Translations under genes and position numbers: made by a program
Notes under the pieces: generated by a model
What the model was told of the DNA's origin: nothing
Databases searched by the model: none
What the model saw: only the letters and a program-made list of their open reading frames with translations
Shown here: positions 43,123 to 52,531 of the stretch, piece after piece
Position numbering within the stretch: the first letter of the stretch is position 1
Layout: each line of letters begins with the position of its first letter
Assembly (NCBI RefSeq): GCF_022829385.1
Contig: NZ_JAKSXX010000237.1
Coordinates: 1 to 64,000 of the forward strand
Direction: 5' to 3'
DNA length: 64,000 nucleotides
DNA from: Methylobacterium sp. J-070
GTDB taxonomy: Bacteria > Pseudomonadota > Alphaproteobacteria > Rhizobiales > Beijerinckiaceae

Positions 43123-44394
43123 TCAGGCGAAGCCGGGCTCGAAGACCGCGACGCCCTTCGGCCGGTCCGTGGCGGTGCCGCCGGGGGGGAACGGGGCGCG
43201 GGCGGCGACCAAGTCGGCATGGGCCGGCAGCCAGCGGGCGGAATCGACCGCGACGGCCGCGATGCAGCGCCCTTCTCGGCCGTAGAGGGCGACGAAGCGG
43301 CCGGCGGCCGGATCGCCCTGGGTGATCGCCACCGCGTCGGCGCCCTCGGTCAGACCGGCGGACTTGACCACGAGCTTGCCCTGCGTCGACCAGAAGGTCG
43401 GCAACTCGCCGTAGGGCCGCTCGGGCGTCGCGCCGACGAGCAGCCGTCCGGCATGGATCCCCTGCGCCACCGCCTGGCTCCAATGCTCCAGCACCACGCG
43501 CCGATCGTCGTAGAGGGGGTGGGGGAACCGCGCCACGTCGCCGGCCGCGGCGATGTGCCGGTCGGGCCGTCCGTCCGCATCGAGGACGTAGCCGGCCCCG
43601 TCGCAATCGATCCCGCCGGGATCAGACGACAGGCCGGATCCGTCCAGCCACTCGGTGTTGCGCACGGCGCCCAGGGCGACGACCGCGACATCCGCGTCGA
43701 TGCGGGTGCCGTCGACGAGGTGCGCGCGCACCAGGCGGCCGTCCGCATCCTCCAGCCACTCGACCTCGGCGCCGCACCGCATCTCGACGCCGTGACCCGC
43801 GTGGATCGCCCCGATGAACGCGCCGACGGTGCGGCCGAGGACGCGGGCGAGGGGCGTGGGGCCGGGCTCCACCAGGGTCACCGGCAGGCCGAGCTGCCGG
43901 CACAGGCTCGCAACTTCGCAGCCGATGAAGCCGCCGCCGATCACCAGCACGCGCTTCGGACGGGCGGCCAGCGCCCGCCGCAGGGCGGCCGCGTCGTCCC
44001 GTCCGCGCAGGGTGAAAACCCCGGCGAGCCGGCCCTCATGCGGGTTCGGCCAGGGGCGGGCGCGGGTGCCGGTGGCGATCAGCAGGCGGTCATAGGGAAG
44101 GGTTCGGCCGTCGGCGAGCCGCACCGTGCGGCCCACCCGGTCAAGGCTCACGGCGGGGCTGCCGAGCCGCCAGTCCACGTCGGGACCGAGGGCGCTCGGC
44201 AGGGTGGTGGCCTCCGCCGGGACGGTACCGGCGAGGACATGCTTGGACAGCGGCGGCCGGTCGTAGGGGCGACAGGGCTCGGCGCCGACGATCGTGAGCG
44301 GGCCGGCGAACCCCGCCTCCCGCATCGCCTCGGCGCCGCGCAGGGCCGCGAGGCCGGCGCCGACGACGACGGCGCGCTCGAACACCGGCGCCAT
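43123..44394 (-). CDS. Ferredoxin reductase (FAD/NAD-dependent)
   Basis: A 423-residue flavoprotein with an FAD Rossmann motif VVVGAGLAALRGAEAMREAG near residue 8, the PYDRPPLSK segment, a second NAD(P)H motif VLVIGGGFIGCEVAS and the FAD-closing AAAGDVARFPHPLY. It matches the putidaredoxin-reductase/rhodocoxin-reductase group. The ATG overlaps the ferredoxin stop (TGATG), and the P450 gene follows 9 bases later. It passes electrons from NAD(P)H to the ferredoxin. Confidence 0.94.
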   Translation of the reverse strand: MAPVFERAVVVGAGLAALRGAEAMREAGFAGPLTIVGAEPCRPYDRPPLSKHVLAGTVPAEATTLPSALGPDVDWRLGSPAVSLDRVGRTVRLADGRTLPYDRLLIATGTRARPWPNPHEGRLAGVFTLRGRDDAAALRRALAARPKRVLVIGGGFIGCEVASLCRQLGLPVTLVEPGPTPLARVLGRTVGAFIGAIHAGHGVEMRCGAEVEWLEDADGRLVRAHLVDGTRIDADVAVVALGAVRNTEWLDGSGLSSDPGGIDCDGAGYVLDADGRPDRHIAAAGDVARFPHPLYDDRRVVLEHWSQAVAQGIHAGRLLVGATPERPYGELPTFWSTQGKLVVKSAGLTEGADAVAITQGDPAAGRFVALYGREGRCIAAVAVDSARWLPAHADLVAARAPFPPGGTATDRPKGVAVFEPGFA

Positions 44395-44639
44395 CAGGCG
44401 TCCTGCCCCGGATCCTCGACCCGGATCGCCTGGACCGGGCAGGCGACGCGCGCGCGTTCGATGTCGGCGCGGTGCTCGGCGGCGGGCGCCGGATCGTAGA
44501 ACAGGGCCTCGTGCCCCTCGATGCGGAAATGCCGCGGCGCCGCGTAGCAGCACTGCGCGTAGGCCTGGCACAGATTGAGGTCGACGCTCACCCGCAGGCC
44601 GGGTCGGGAGCCGGAAGACGCATCAGCAGGGGTGGACAT
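44394..44639 (-). CDS. [3Fe-4S]-type ferredoxin
   Basis: An 81-residue ferredoxin of the P450-partner type. Cluster cysteines are seen in NLCQAYAQC and in VACPVQAI near the end, with an alanine or tyrosine where the fourth Cys would be in a [4Fe-4S] protein. Start ATG at 44639. First gene of the ferredoxin-reductase-P450 cassette on the minus strand. Confidence 0.92.
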   Translation of the reverse strand: MSTPADASSGSRPGLRVSVDLNLCQAYAQCCYAAPRHFRIEGHEALFYDPAPAAEHRADIERARVACPVQAIRVEDPGQDA

Positions 44640-44821
44640 GGCGTGGCAACCGCGCGCGGGGCCGCGGGTTCCGCAGCGCGGCAATCGCGCGGCGCCGGTA
44701 TAGACCTGTTCTCGCCGCCCCCCGAGAATTGATAAACCCGAATTCCCCTGCGCCGCAGTTCGATCTATTGTCTCGCCGCCCCGCGGACCCGCCCGAAGCG
44801 CCGCGATCTCAGGAGGGCACC

Positions 44822-45385
44822 ATGCCGCACGGCGCACGAACGCGACTCGCCGCCCTGATCCTGCTGCTCGGCGTCGGAGGCGCCTCTGCCGAGCCCGCAG
44901 CGGGCACGACCTGGACCGATCCGCCGACCCACAAGCCGGCCGCCGAGACGGCGCCGGCCCGGCGCGAGACGCCCGCCGCTCCGGCGCCGACCGCCACCGC
45001 GACGCCCGCCGCGGCGGCGCCTGCCCGCGCCGCGCGCAGGACGGTCGCTGCGCGACGCCCGCCCGAGCGGCGGATCACGCGCAGCGCGGCCCAGCCGGTC
45101 AGACGGGTCGCTGCGGCGCCGAGACGGCCGCGCTTCGTCGCCGCGCGGCCGAGACGGATCTACACACCGCAGGTTGTCGCCGTCGTGCCGCCTGCCGGCC
45201 CGCCTGAGGGCGACGCCCGCTACCGCGCCTACGGATACGGCCCGGGCTACGCCGACGAGCGCCTGGAGCGCCTGAGCAGCGCGGAGGCCGCGGGCTACCT
45301 CGTGGTGCGCCGGCGCACCGTCCAGTTCCCGGACGGCCGGACCCTGCGCTTCTACCGCCCCGACGACGGGGGCGAGCCGTTCTGA
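44822..45385 (+). CDS. Secreted Ala/Pro/Arg-rich hypothetical protein
   Basis: A 187-residue protein with a signal peptide (LAALILLLGVGGASA, cut near residue 24) and a low-complexity Ala/Pro/Thr/Arg-rich body. A small conserved-looking C-terminal part (YLVVRRRTVQFPDGRTLRFY) follows. AGGAGGG precedes the ATG. The Pro/Ala-rich middle suggests a periplasmic or cell-wall spacer. I do not recognise the family. Its last 34 bases overlap the 3' end of the opposite-strand acyl-CoA synthetase gene. Confidence 0.72.
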   Translation: MPHGARTRLAALILLLGVGGASAEPAAGTTWTDPPTHKPAAETAPARRETPAAPAPTATATPAAAAPARAARRTVAARRPPERRITRSAAQPVRRVAAAPRRPRFVAARPRRIYTPQVVAVVPPAGPPEGDARYRAYGYGPGYADERLERLSSAEAAGYLVVRRRTVQFPDGRTLRFYRPDDGGEPF

Positions 45386-47127
45386 TCCGACATCCCGGCG
45401 AAGACCTTGCGCAGGGGCGCCCGCAGGACCTTCCCGGCCGGGTTGCGGGGTAGGGGTCCGTCCCAGATCACGATGCGCACCGGCACCTTGAAGGCCGCGA
45501 GGCGCTCCGCCGCGAAGGCGCGGATCGCCTCCGGGCCGGTGGTCGCCCCCTCCGCCAGCGTCACGATGGCGCCCGGCTCCTCGCCGAGGGTCGGGTGGGG
45601 CACCGGCAGCACCACCGCGTCGATCACGTCGGGGTGCGCGTAGAGGGCGTTCTCGACCTCGCAGCAATAGATGTTCTCGCCGCCGCGGATCAGCATGTCC
45701 TTGAGCCGGTCGACGATGGTCAAAAAGCCGTCCGCATCGGCGCGGACGAGGTCGCCGGTGCGCAGCCAGCCCGCCGAGAAGACCGCGGCGGTGGCCGCGG
45801 GATCGTCCCAGTAGCCGCGGACCACGTTCGGGCCCTTCACGCAGAGTTCGCCGACGCAGCCCGGTGCCACCGCATCCCCGAGGGGATCGACGATCCGCAC
45901 CTCGCAGACCGGCAGGGGCGGCCCGCAGGAATCGGGATGGGCCAGGTAATCCTCGCCCTGGTGGTGGGTGAAGGTCGCCGAGGTCTCGGTCATGCCCCAG
46001 CCGGTGCCGGGGACGACCTTCGGCAGGACCGCCCCGAGCGTCCGCACGAGGTCGCCGGCGGCCGGCGCGCCGCCGTAGGTGACGGCATCGAGGCTGGGCA
46101 GGCTCCGGCCCGCCTCCCGGGCCGCGGTGGCGAGCTGCCACGCGATGGTCGGGACCCCGCCCGCGCTGGTGCAGCCCTCCCGCTCGATCAGATCGAGGGC
46201 CTCGTTCGCGTCCCAGCGATGCATCATGACGAGGCGATGGCCGCCGTAGAGCGCCGCGCCGAGACTGGCGTGGCAGCCGGTGACGTGGAACAGCGGGATC
46301 ACCAGCAGCGCCACCCGCTGCGGCGCGGACGGATCGGGCTTCGGCGGCGTCACGCCCCGGCGCAGGCAGGTCCGGGCGGCCGAGTAGGGATAGGCCATCA
46401 CCGTGGTGGCGGCCGCCCGGTGGGTGCCGACCGCGCCCTTGGGCGTCCCGGTGGTGCCCGAGGTGTAGAACAGGGTGGCGTCGTCCTCCGGGTCGATGGC
46501 GAGGTCGGGGAGGGGCGCATCGGGCAGGGTGCCCCACGTCTGCGCGGGGCCAATCACGTCGGCGAGCGGGTGCGCCCGGGGATCGGGCCGCATCCGGGTG
46601 GTGAAGACGCGCTCCAGCGCCGGGCATTCGGGCAGGTGCGGGGCGATCCGTTCGAAGCGCTCACCGTCGGCGATCAGGACCCGCGCCCCGGAATGCCGGA
46701 GGCCGTAGGCGAGTTCGGGCCCGGTCCACCACGCGTTGAGCGGCGTGGCGATCGCCCCCGCGAGCAGCGCCCCGAAGTAGCTCACCGGCCATTCGGGCAG
46801 GTTGCGCAGCGCGATGGCGACGCGGTCGCCCTTCCGGATCCCGGCGGCCACCAGGGCCTCCGCCAGGGCGGTGGCGGCGCGGGCGAATCCCGTGAAGGTG
46901 ACGCGCTCGTCGCGGTAGACCACAAAGGTCTTCTCCCCGTGCCCGCAGGCGATCCGGAACAGGTCGCGCAGGGTCGGCGGCGCCTTCACCCAGATCCGGG
47001 TCGGCACGCCCCGGATCGCGATCGTCGCGATCTCGAAGGGGGCGCCCGGGGCGGTGAGCCGCGCCTCGGCGTCCCGGAAGGGCAGGGCCGGCCAGCCGGC
47101 GGGGATGCGGGGATCGGCGCTCGTCAT
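45352..47127 (-). CDS. Acyl-CoA synthetase (AMP-forming)
   Basis: A 591-residue AMP-dependent ligase of the ANL superfamily. The P-loop is LFYTSGTTGTPKGAVGTH, the adenine motif GTGWGMTETSA, and the C-terminal motif WLRTGDLVRADADGFLTIVD is followed by DMLIRGGENIYC and NPAGKVLR. It activates a carboxylic acid to its CoA thioester; a fatty or aromatic acid is likely but not defined. The ATG overlaps the stop of the SDR gene (ATGA), so both form an operon. Confidence 0.93.
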   Translation of the reverse strand: MTSADPRIPAGWPALPFRDAEARLTAPGAPFEIATIAIRGVPTRIWVKAPPTLRDLFRIACGHGEKTFVVYRDERVTFTGFARAATALAEALVAAGIRKGDRVAIALRNLPEWPVSYFGALLAGAIATPLNAWWTGPELAYGLRHSGARVLIADGERFERIAPHLPECPALERVFTTRMRPDPRAHPLADVIGPAQTWGTLPDAPLPDLAIDPEDDATLFYTSGTTGTPKGAVGTHRAAATTVMAYPYSAARTCLRRGVTPPKPDPSAPQRVALLVIPLFHVTGCHASLGAALYGGHRLVMMHRWDANEALDLIEREGCTSAGGVPTIAWQLATAAREAGRSLPSLDAVTYGGAPAAGDLVRTLGAVLPKVVPGTGWGMTETSATFTHHQGEDYLAHPDSCGPPLPVCEVRIVDPLGDAVAPGCVGELCVKGPNVVRGYWDDPAATAAVFSAGWLRTGDLVRADADGFLTIVDRLKDMLIRGGENIYCCEVENALYAHPDVIDAVVLPVPHPTLGEEPGAIVTLAEGATTGPEAIRAFAAERLAAFKVPVRIVIWDGPLPRNPAGKVLRAPLRKVFAGMSDQNGSPPSSGR

Positions 47128-47894
47128 CGGGCGATCGTCACGCCGCCGTCGATCACCAGCGCCTGTCCGGTGACGAACCGGCCGGCCGGGGAGGCCAGGA
47201 ACACCGCCGCGCCCGCGATCTCGTCGGGCTCGCCGATCCGGCGCAGCGGCGCCGCGGAGGTGGTGGACGCCAGCATCTCGGGATCCTCCCACAGCGCCCG
47301 GGCGAAATCGGTGCGGATCAGGCCCGGGCAGAGGCAGTTCACCCGCACGTTGGCCGGCCCGTACTCCACCGCGTAGTTGCGGGCGAGCTGGAGGTCGGCC
47401 GCCTTCGAGACGTTGTAGGCGCCGATCACCGGCGAGCCCTTCAGCGCCCCGATGGAGGAGACGATGACGATCGCGCCGTCCTGCCGGTCGACCATGCCGG
47501 GGGCGACCCGCTGGATCAGCCAGTGGTTCGACAGCACGTTGTTGTCGAGGATCTTCCTGAACTGGTCATCGGAGATCCCGGCGAGCGGCCCGTAATAGGG
47601 GTTGCTGGCGGCGTTGCAGACCAGGACGTCCACCGGCCCGAGCCGGGTCTCGGTCTCGGCGACGAGGGCCTCCAGTTCCGCCTTCACCGAGATGCTGGCG
47701 GGGATCGCGACGGCCCGGCCGGCCCCGTGGGCGGCCTCGATCTCGGCGACGACCGCCTCGCAGGCGTCGCGCTTGCGCGAGGAGATCACCACCCGGGCGC
47801 CGTGCTCGGCCATCCGCAGGGCGATGGCCCGGCCGATGCCCCGGGACGAGCCGGTGACGAGGGCGACCTTGCCGGTCAGATCGAACAGGGACAT
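47124..47894 (-). CDS. Short-chain dehydrogenase/reductase
   Basis: A 256-residue classical SDR. The cofactor motif is TGSSRGIGRAIA, CNAASNP the NAG-like site, and the catalytic IVSSIGALKGSPVIGAYNVSK contains Ser, Tyr and Lys. The C-terminus (FVTGQALVIDGGVTIAR) is typical of FabG-like enzymes. Coupled to the acyl-CoA synthetase gene downstream, suggesting acyl-chain catabolism. Confidence 0.93.
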   Translation of the reverse strand: MSLFDLTGKVALVTGSSRGIGRAIALRMAEHGARVVISSRKRDACEAVVAEIEAAHGAGRAVAIPASISVKAELEALVAETETRLGPVDVLVCNAASNPYYGPLAGISDDQFRKILDNNVLSNHWLIQRVAPGMVDRQDGAIVIVSSIGALKGSPVIGAYNVSKAADLQLARNYAVEYGPANVRVNCLCPGLIRTDFARALWEDPEMLASTTSAAPLRRIGEPDEIAGAAVFLASPAGRFVTGQALVIDGGVTIAR

Positions 47895-48785
47895 GGCTCA
47901 GCTATGCTTTGATCGGCGAAAAAGCGGATGTCGACTGCGTCGCGGAGACGGGCTACGGCTTCTTCGCAAGGACCAGCAGTCAAGCACGCGTTTACCGGTG
48001 GCGCACAGCCCGCGGAGCGGCGCATCGCTGCTCTCGTTCCCAGAAAAAGATGCCTCCCGGAAGGGGCCGGGCGATGAGCCCTGATCTGGAATAGGACCTC
48101 AGCAGACCCATCAGTCCACCGTCACGGAGCTCAATTCGTCATGCATTGGCGCGTGGTGTAACACGGATCATCCCGGCAGATACGGAGCAACGGCGACGGC
48201 CCTCCGTATTGTGGGAACGCGGCATTTCCTGTCCGAGCTTGCCGAAGGTGCGCGCAATCGACCTGCCGGCTCGGCTCATAGCCGCCCTGACCTGCGACAT
48301 CCCCGTCATACCGGCGCTCAGCTTGAAGACACACGACGCAGACCGACGGGCGTTGCGTCCGATCCGTCCGGTCATGCTGAAAGTGTCTGCCAGACGCCCG
48401 AATACGCCTGCTCGCAATAGAACCATGAACCGGGAATGCACACCCCTCCCGAGCGACCCGTCCAGCAGAAAGACCCGTCGCACGCCGTCGAGGCTATCGC
48501 GTATCGCGCACGATGGTCGAGGCTGCGGACGGCCGACAATGCGACGGCGCCGGTAGTGGCAGCGCGAGAACAGCTCATGCAGCGCTGCTCAGGCAGGTTT
48601 CGTATCTCCGCCTCGCGTGTCGGCCGAGCGAGACTGGTGAGGTCCAGATCGCGTGTCGAGAGCGAAGGTCGGATACGCTCCCAATGCCCGCAAAGCCCGT
48701 TACCACCTCAAAACTGATCTGCCGTGCACCTCGGCATTCAGATTTTTGGCAATTGCCACTACGCATCAATCGGCAGACATCATTA
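47895..48785. other. Gene-poor stretch at left edge of AT-rich island
   Basis: About 890 bases with lower GC than flanking operons. Several short ORFs on both strands (for example 48139-48483 and 48146-48556) show no family I can support. Codon-position GC is not what real genes here show. It may hold remnants of lost or mobile genes. Confidence 0.5.
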
Positions 48786-49427
48786 TCAGTCAAATTTCTC
48801 GATTATGGAAATGACGTCACCAGCCAATCTTACGCTGTATTGATATTTATCACCAAAGCTGTCACGCTGGCATTTCACGACGAGGCCGTTTCGATGAGCG
48901 AAATCGCGCATGAGCAACGCTGTCATATCTGATCGCCAATGGCCTTTCGAATTTGTATCCGCGTGATGAAGCACGCACGTACCGCCAACCTTCAAGATGC
49001 GGCCGATTTCTTTCATATACTGCTCGACATCGGCTGACTCGACATGGACCAGCACGTCGAAGGACCAGATAAAATCGACACCCTGGTCCGGGATCGCGCT
49101 CAGATCTCCATCGCTGGTGATGTATGTCGCTGCATCGGGTCCGAAACGCTTCCGGCAATAGTCCACACACTCAAGCGCGAGATCTTGTAGGAAAATTTGC
49201 TTGCCAAGCCCGACGAAATAGTTCGACCATCGACCGTGTCCACATCCGATTTCCGCTATCGCAGTTGCGTTCCCAAAAAATGGATCGATGAATTCTTTGA
49301 CAAGAGCCGATTTCCATACGTCGTAATTTTGACCGAATTCTGTCGCGAATTGATGAAATTCATCACCATCACCTTCCCATTTCCATTCTCTGCCCCAAAC
49401 TCGTCTGTTATCTTCTTTCGTGGGCAT
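48786..49427 (-). CDS. SAM-dependent methyltransferase
   Basis: A 213-residue class I methyltransferase. Motif I is AIAEIGCGHGRWSNYF, with FIWSFDVLVHVE as motif IV and GRILKVGGTCVLHHAD as the post-IV strand. The start at 49427 has GAGG 6 bases upstream. GC content and codon use are much lower than in neighbouring operons, so it is probably acquired. It lies alone on the minus strand. Such genes in islands often modify sugars or peptides of the cell surface, but the substrate here is unknown. Confidence 0.87.
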   Translation of the reverse strand: MPTKEDNRRVWGREWKWEGDGDEFHQFATEFGQNYDVWKSALVKEFIDPFFGNATAIAEIGCGHGRWSNYFVGLGKQIFLQDLALECVDYCRKRFGPDAATYITSDGDLSAIPDQGVDFIWSFDVLVHVESADVEQYMKEIGRILKVGGTCVLHHADTNSKGHWRSDMTALLMRDFAHRNGLVVKCQRDSFGDKYQYSVRLAGDVISIIEKFD

Positions 49428-49864
49428 GGTCGACCTCGTCACTATAGCTTATGATGAGCACCTATCACGGTCTCAAACGCGTGTCATCCAAGATCTTTAG
49501 GATTATTATGAAAAAATAAACCGTTAATCTCCATTTTTTAACATTCCACGCGGAAAAAATCATATTTTACATCAAAATTTGCCAGTCATTAAAGCACATT
49601 ATCCAATCTTCGTGCCATTGTTTTATCTCGATATTGCATTTTAGCCCGATTGCATCGAGACCTGGTCAGTCTGAGCGCATTCGCAAGCTTAACGGTTGGG
49701 CAATCTCCTCGAACCACTGACCATCCAGACTCCTTCAGGGGAATACTCCTTATTGAACCGCTCGAAATAAGGAACGTCGACGACGTCGATACTTGGTTCA
49801 CGGACTTAGCACTACAGTTGCAGGCTGAGGCTCCTATCTGAGAGGTTTCGGATGGGAAAGCGCG
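49428..49864. other. AT-rich intergenic stretch, nothing supported
   Basis: Very AT-rich (especially 49490-49620). Short ORFs on both strands around 49590-49840 have no recognisable match. It should contain the methyltransferase promoter. Confidence 0.45.
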
Positions 49865-50360
49865 ATGTCCTCAGCTTCGTTCGAATCCGCGCTGGAGCTC
49901 TGGTCGGCGACGCTGCGACAGGCCAAGCGGCGCATTTACCCGCTGATTGCCGCCCCGAGTGTCGCCGCCTCGGCCAGCGCCGTCTTGGACGGCCTGTTCG
50001 GGGGGAGCGGCGCAAGACCGGCTGGATGCGCGCCGAAGCCGCCGGTGACCCGGGTCCCTGGCGGCAGCAGGCCATCCTCGGTCGCACGCACCGGGATGCG
50101 GAGGCGCTGCGCGATGTCGTGGGCGACGACGTCGTCGAGACGCTCGCCTCACCCGACGCGGTTCTCGTGATCGACGAGACCGGTTTTCTCAAACAGGGCA
50201 AAGCCTCGTGCGGTGTGGGCCGGCACTACACAGGCTCGGCCGGCAAGATCACCAACTGCCAGATCGGGGGCTTGCCGCCTACGTCTCGGATCAGGGCCAC
50301 GCCTTCATGGATCGTCGCCTGTGCCTGCCCAAGGCCTCGGCCGCGGATCATCGGTTTGCC
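49865..50360 (+). pseudogene. Degenerate IS701-like transposase fragment
   Basis: Three reading frames together give pieces of an IS701-family DDE transposase. First ELWSATLRQAKRRIYPL and VAASASAVLDGL in one frame, then KTGWMRAEAAGDPGPWRQQA, LVIDETGFLKQGKASCGV and GKITNCQIG in a second. After about 50271 a third frame reads LAAYVSDQGHAFMDRR. At least two frameshifts are present, and the C-terminal half is missing, replaced at 50361 by AT-rich DNA. GC is high, unlike the island around it. The element is not functional. Confidence 0.8.
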
Positions 50361-50535
50361 AATAAAATTAAATCTTATCATTGATTTCATCGAGCACAAA
50401 TTCAATTCTGTATTCGTAATGAGGACGCATATTCGATCGATTACATCGCCAAATCGCAGTCTCACATCTACTGTGAACGATGCTTGACATCGCTCTTTGT
50501 GTTCGCCAACCAACGCATGAGATGTCGCGTCTCGG

Positions 50536-51363
50536 ATGGATTTGAACATGACAATTCAGTCAAATTTCCGATCTAAAACTACAGTCATTTGTCATTTTTA
50601 TAACGAAGAATATTTACTTCCATGGTGGTTGACGCATCATCGAAGAATTTTTGATCACGGAATCATGATTGACTACAGATCCACGGACAGGAGCTGCGAG
50701 ATCATCAGAAGCCTTTGTCCGGAATGGGAGATCCGAGACACGAGGAATAAGTTTTTTGATAGCCAGATCATCGATGATGAAGTCGTTTTCTACGAAGGGA
50801 CGGTTGCTGGATGGCGCATGGCGCTCAACGTAACCGAATTTCTTGTTGGTCGCATCGACGTATTGAAGGAATACAACGGGCCAACGCAACACTTCCTTGG
50901 TAATTATGTCTTTGTTCATCCGGAGAAAGACATGTATCCAGATCCCGCAATACCATTATATGATCAGGTTAGTTTCGGATATTTTAAAGACAATCCCAAT
51001 GCAATAAATGTGCTTCATACGGGAGCGCGTGCTTCGCGGAGCATTCATAACTTCGACCTCATTTATCCGGTCGCGGGCAGGCATTGGCCACAGCCGCCAA
51101 CATTGAGCGATTTGGCAATTTTCTATTATGGTTATACATTCCGGAACGAAGAAATGATTTCTAGAAAGCTTCAGATTAAGAGAAATATGAGTCCGGAGGA
51201 GTTTAATAAAAGAGGCGTTGATCATCCAAATACGGTTACAAGGGATCGTTTTTTATGGAACATTGAGACTTATCACCTACCACGATGCCGAGATTTGTCA
51301 CATGAGATCGAAAAGCTTACAAAATACTTCAGCAGTCCGCAATTGATACGTCGGGAACTCTGA
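50536..51363 (+). CDS. Glycosyltransferase family 2-like protein
   Basis: A 275-residue protein whose N-terminus fits the family 2_4 glycosyltransferase pattern: CHFYNEEYLLPWWLTHHRRI, then GIMIDYRSTDRSCEII. This is the segment seen in GT-A fold transferases without a full DxD in the usual place. The rest has many aromatic and charged residues (NYVFVHPEKDMYPDPAIPLY). Low GC and AT-rich codons mark it as acquired. The start at 50536 or the ATG 12 bases downstream are both possible. Probable role in a surface glycan; substrate unknown. Confidence 0.75.
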   Translation: MDLNMTIQSNFRSKTTVICHFYNEEYLLPWWLTHHRRIFDHGIMIDYRSTDRSCEIIRSLCPEWEIRDTRNKFFDSQIIDDEVVFYEGTVAGWRMALNVTEFLVGRIDVLKEYNGPTQHFLGNYVFVHPEKDMYPDPAIPLYDQVSFGYFKDNPNAINVLHTGARASRSIHNFDLIYPVAGRHWPQPPTLSDLAIFYYGYTFRNEEMISRKLQIKRNMSPEEFNKRGVDHPNTVTRDRFLWNIETYHLPRCRDLSHEIEKLTKYFSSPQLIRREL

Positions 51364-51746
51364 AGTGCGATCGTATAAGAACATTATCCTTGTTATGCCG
51401 ACTCGAAGTGTAGTGTTTCCACGTTTTCAGTCAGTCGTGCTCTCTGCCAAGCGCATGACTCAACCCTGATGGCGGGTGATCGCCCGACCGCTGTCCCGAT
51501 ACGTATACCTGTCAGGTGCGATCCACTCGATCGGATCGAATAAGGATATCGGCACGCCCATCTCACCGTCGAAGCGCGAAAGCCGCACCATCAGAACCAG
51601 CCGCGTCATCCCGGGGCGCCGCAGCGGAGCCCGTACCCCGGAGGGGCCGAGGCGGCAGGACGGACCTGAGCGGCGTGTCTAGTTCTCGGGCTCCGCTACG
51701 CGGCCCCGGGATGGCCGGGTTGGAAGGGGCGGGTCGATGACCACCG
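51364..51746. other. Intergenic stretch ending the island
   Basis: AT-rich at its left, GC-rich at its right, where an inverted repeat lies at 51607-51713. No gene recognised. Confidence 0.5.
51607..51713. repeat. Inverted repeat, palindromic type C
   Basis: Arms CATCCCGGGGCGCCGCAGCG plus GAGCCCG (51607-51633) and its near-complement at 51687-51713 pair over about 27 bases with few mismatches. The loop is about 53 bases. It sits at the island border and just past the 3' end of the SDR gene, where it could also end transcription. Confidence 0.7.
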
Positions 51747-52529
51747 TTAAACCCCGTGTTCGCCCCGCATCGACCGGCGCAGGCGCGCCATGCCGGTGAG
51801 CCAGCGCTCGGGATCCTCGGCCCGGCGGCGCGCATACGCGGCCACCTGCGGGTGCGGCAGGATCAGGAAGCGCCCGGCCGCCAAGCCGTCGAGGGCGGCC
51901 TCGGCCACCGCCTCCGGCGACAGCACGCCGTCGCGGGAAGCCGCGCTGGCCGCGCCCAGCATGGCGGTGTCGACCCCCTGCGGGCACAGGGCGGCGATCC
52001 GGATCCCGTCCTCTTCATGCGCGATGGCGAGATGTTCCAGGACGGCGAGCGCCGCGTGCTTGGTGGCCGAATAGGTGGCGCTGCCGATCTGGCTCAGCAG
52101 CCCGGCCGCCGAGACCGTGCCCAGGAAGGCGCCGAAGCCCCGGGCGCGCCAGAGCGGGACGAGCACCCGCGCCGCGTGGACGTGGCCCATCACGTTCACC
52201 GCCCAGGACCGCGCCCAGCTGTCGAGATCGGCCGAGGTGGCGAGCCCCGGATCGGGATCGCGCTCCAGGATGCCGGCATTGGAGCAATACAGGGCGATCG
52301 GCCCGAGCTCGGACTCGATGCCCGCGATGGCGGCGGCGACCGCCCCGGCATCCGCGACATCGAGGGCGTAGGCGCGGCCGCCGAGCCGTTCGGCCACGGC
52401 GCCCGCTCCCGCCCCGTCCCGGTCGAGGACGGCGACGGTGGCGCCGCGCGCCCGGGCCGCCCCGGCCAGCGCCCGGCCGATGCCGCGGGCGGCCCCCGTG
52501 ACGGCGACGACGCGGCCCGCGAGGTCCAT
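51747..52529 (-). CDS. Short-chain dehydrogenase/reductase
   Basis: A 260-residue SDR. TGAARGIGRALAGAA is the cofactor motif, CSNAGILE the NNAG-like site, and catalytic residues lie in GTVSAAGLLSQIGSATYSATK. Start at ATG 52529; a GTG two codons upstream overlaps the previous stop (GTGA). Last gene of a three-gene operon with phosphotransferase and acyl-CoA dehydrogenase. Confidence 0.93.
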   Translation of the reverse strand: MDLAGRVVAVTGAARGIGRALAGAARARGATVAVLDRDGAGAGAVAERLGGRAYALDVADAGAVAAAIAGIESELGPIALYCSNAGILERDPDPGLATSADLDSWARSWAVNVMGHVHAARVLVPLWRARGFGAFLGTVSAAGLLSQIGSATYSATKHAALAVLEHLAIAHEEDGIRIAALCPQGVDTAMLGAASAASRDGVLSPEAVAEAALDGLAAGRFLILPHPQVAAYARRRAEDPERWLTGMARLRRSMRGEHGV

Positions 52530-52531
52530 GC

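Noticed and set aside
48139..48556. Overlapping ORFs on both strands in the left part of the island
   Set aside because: No recognisable domains, no clear ribosome sites, and the two strands compete for the same bases.
49650..49841. 63-residue ORF just before the transposase remnant
   Set aside because: Too short and without family; it could be a leftover of a disrupted gene but this cannot be shown.
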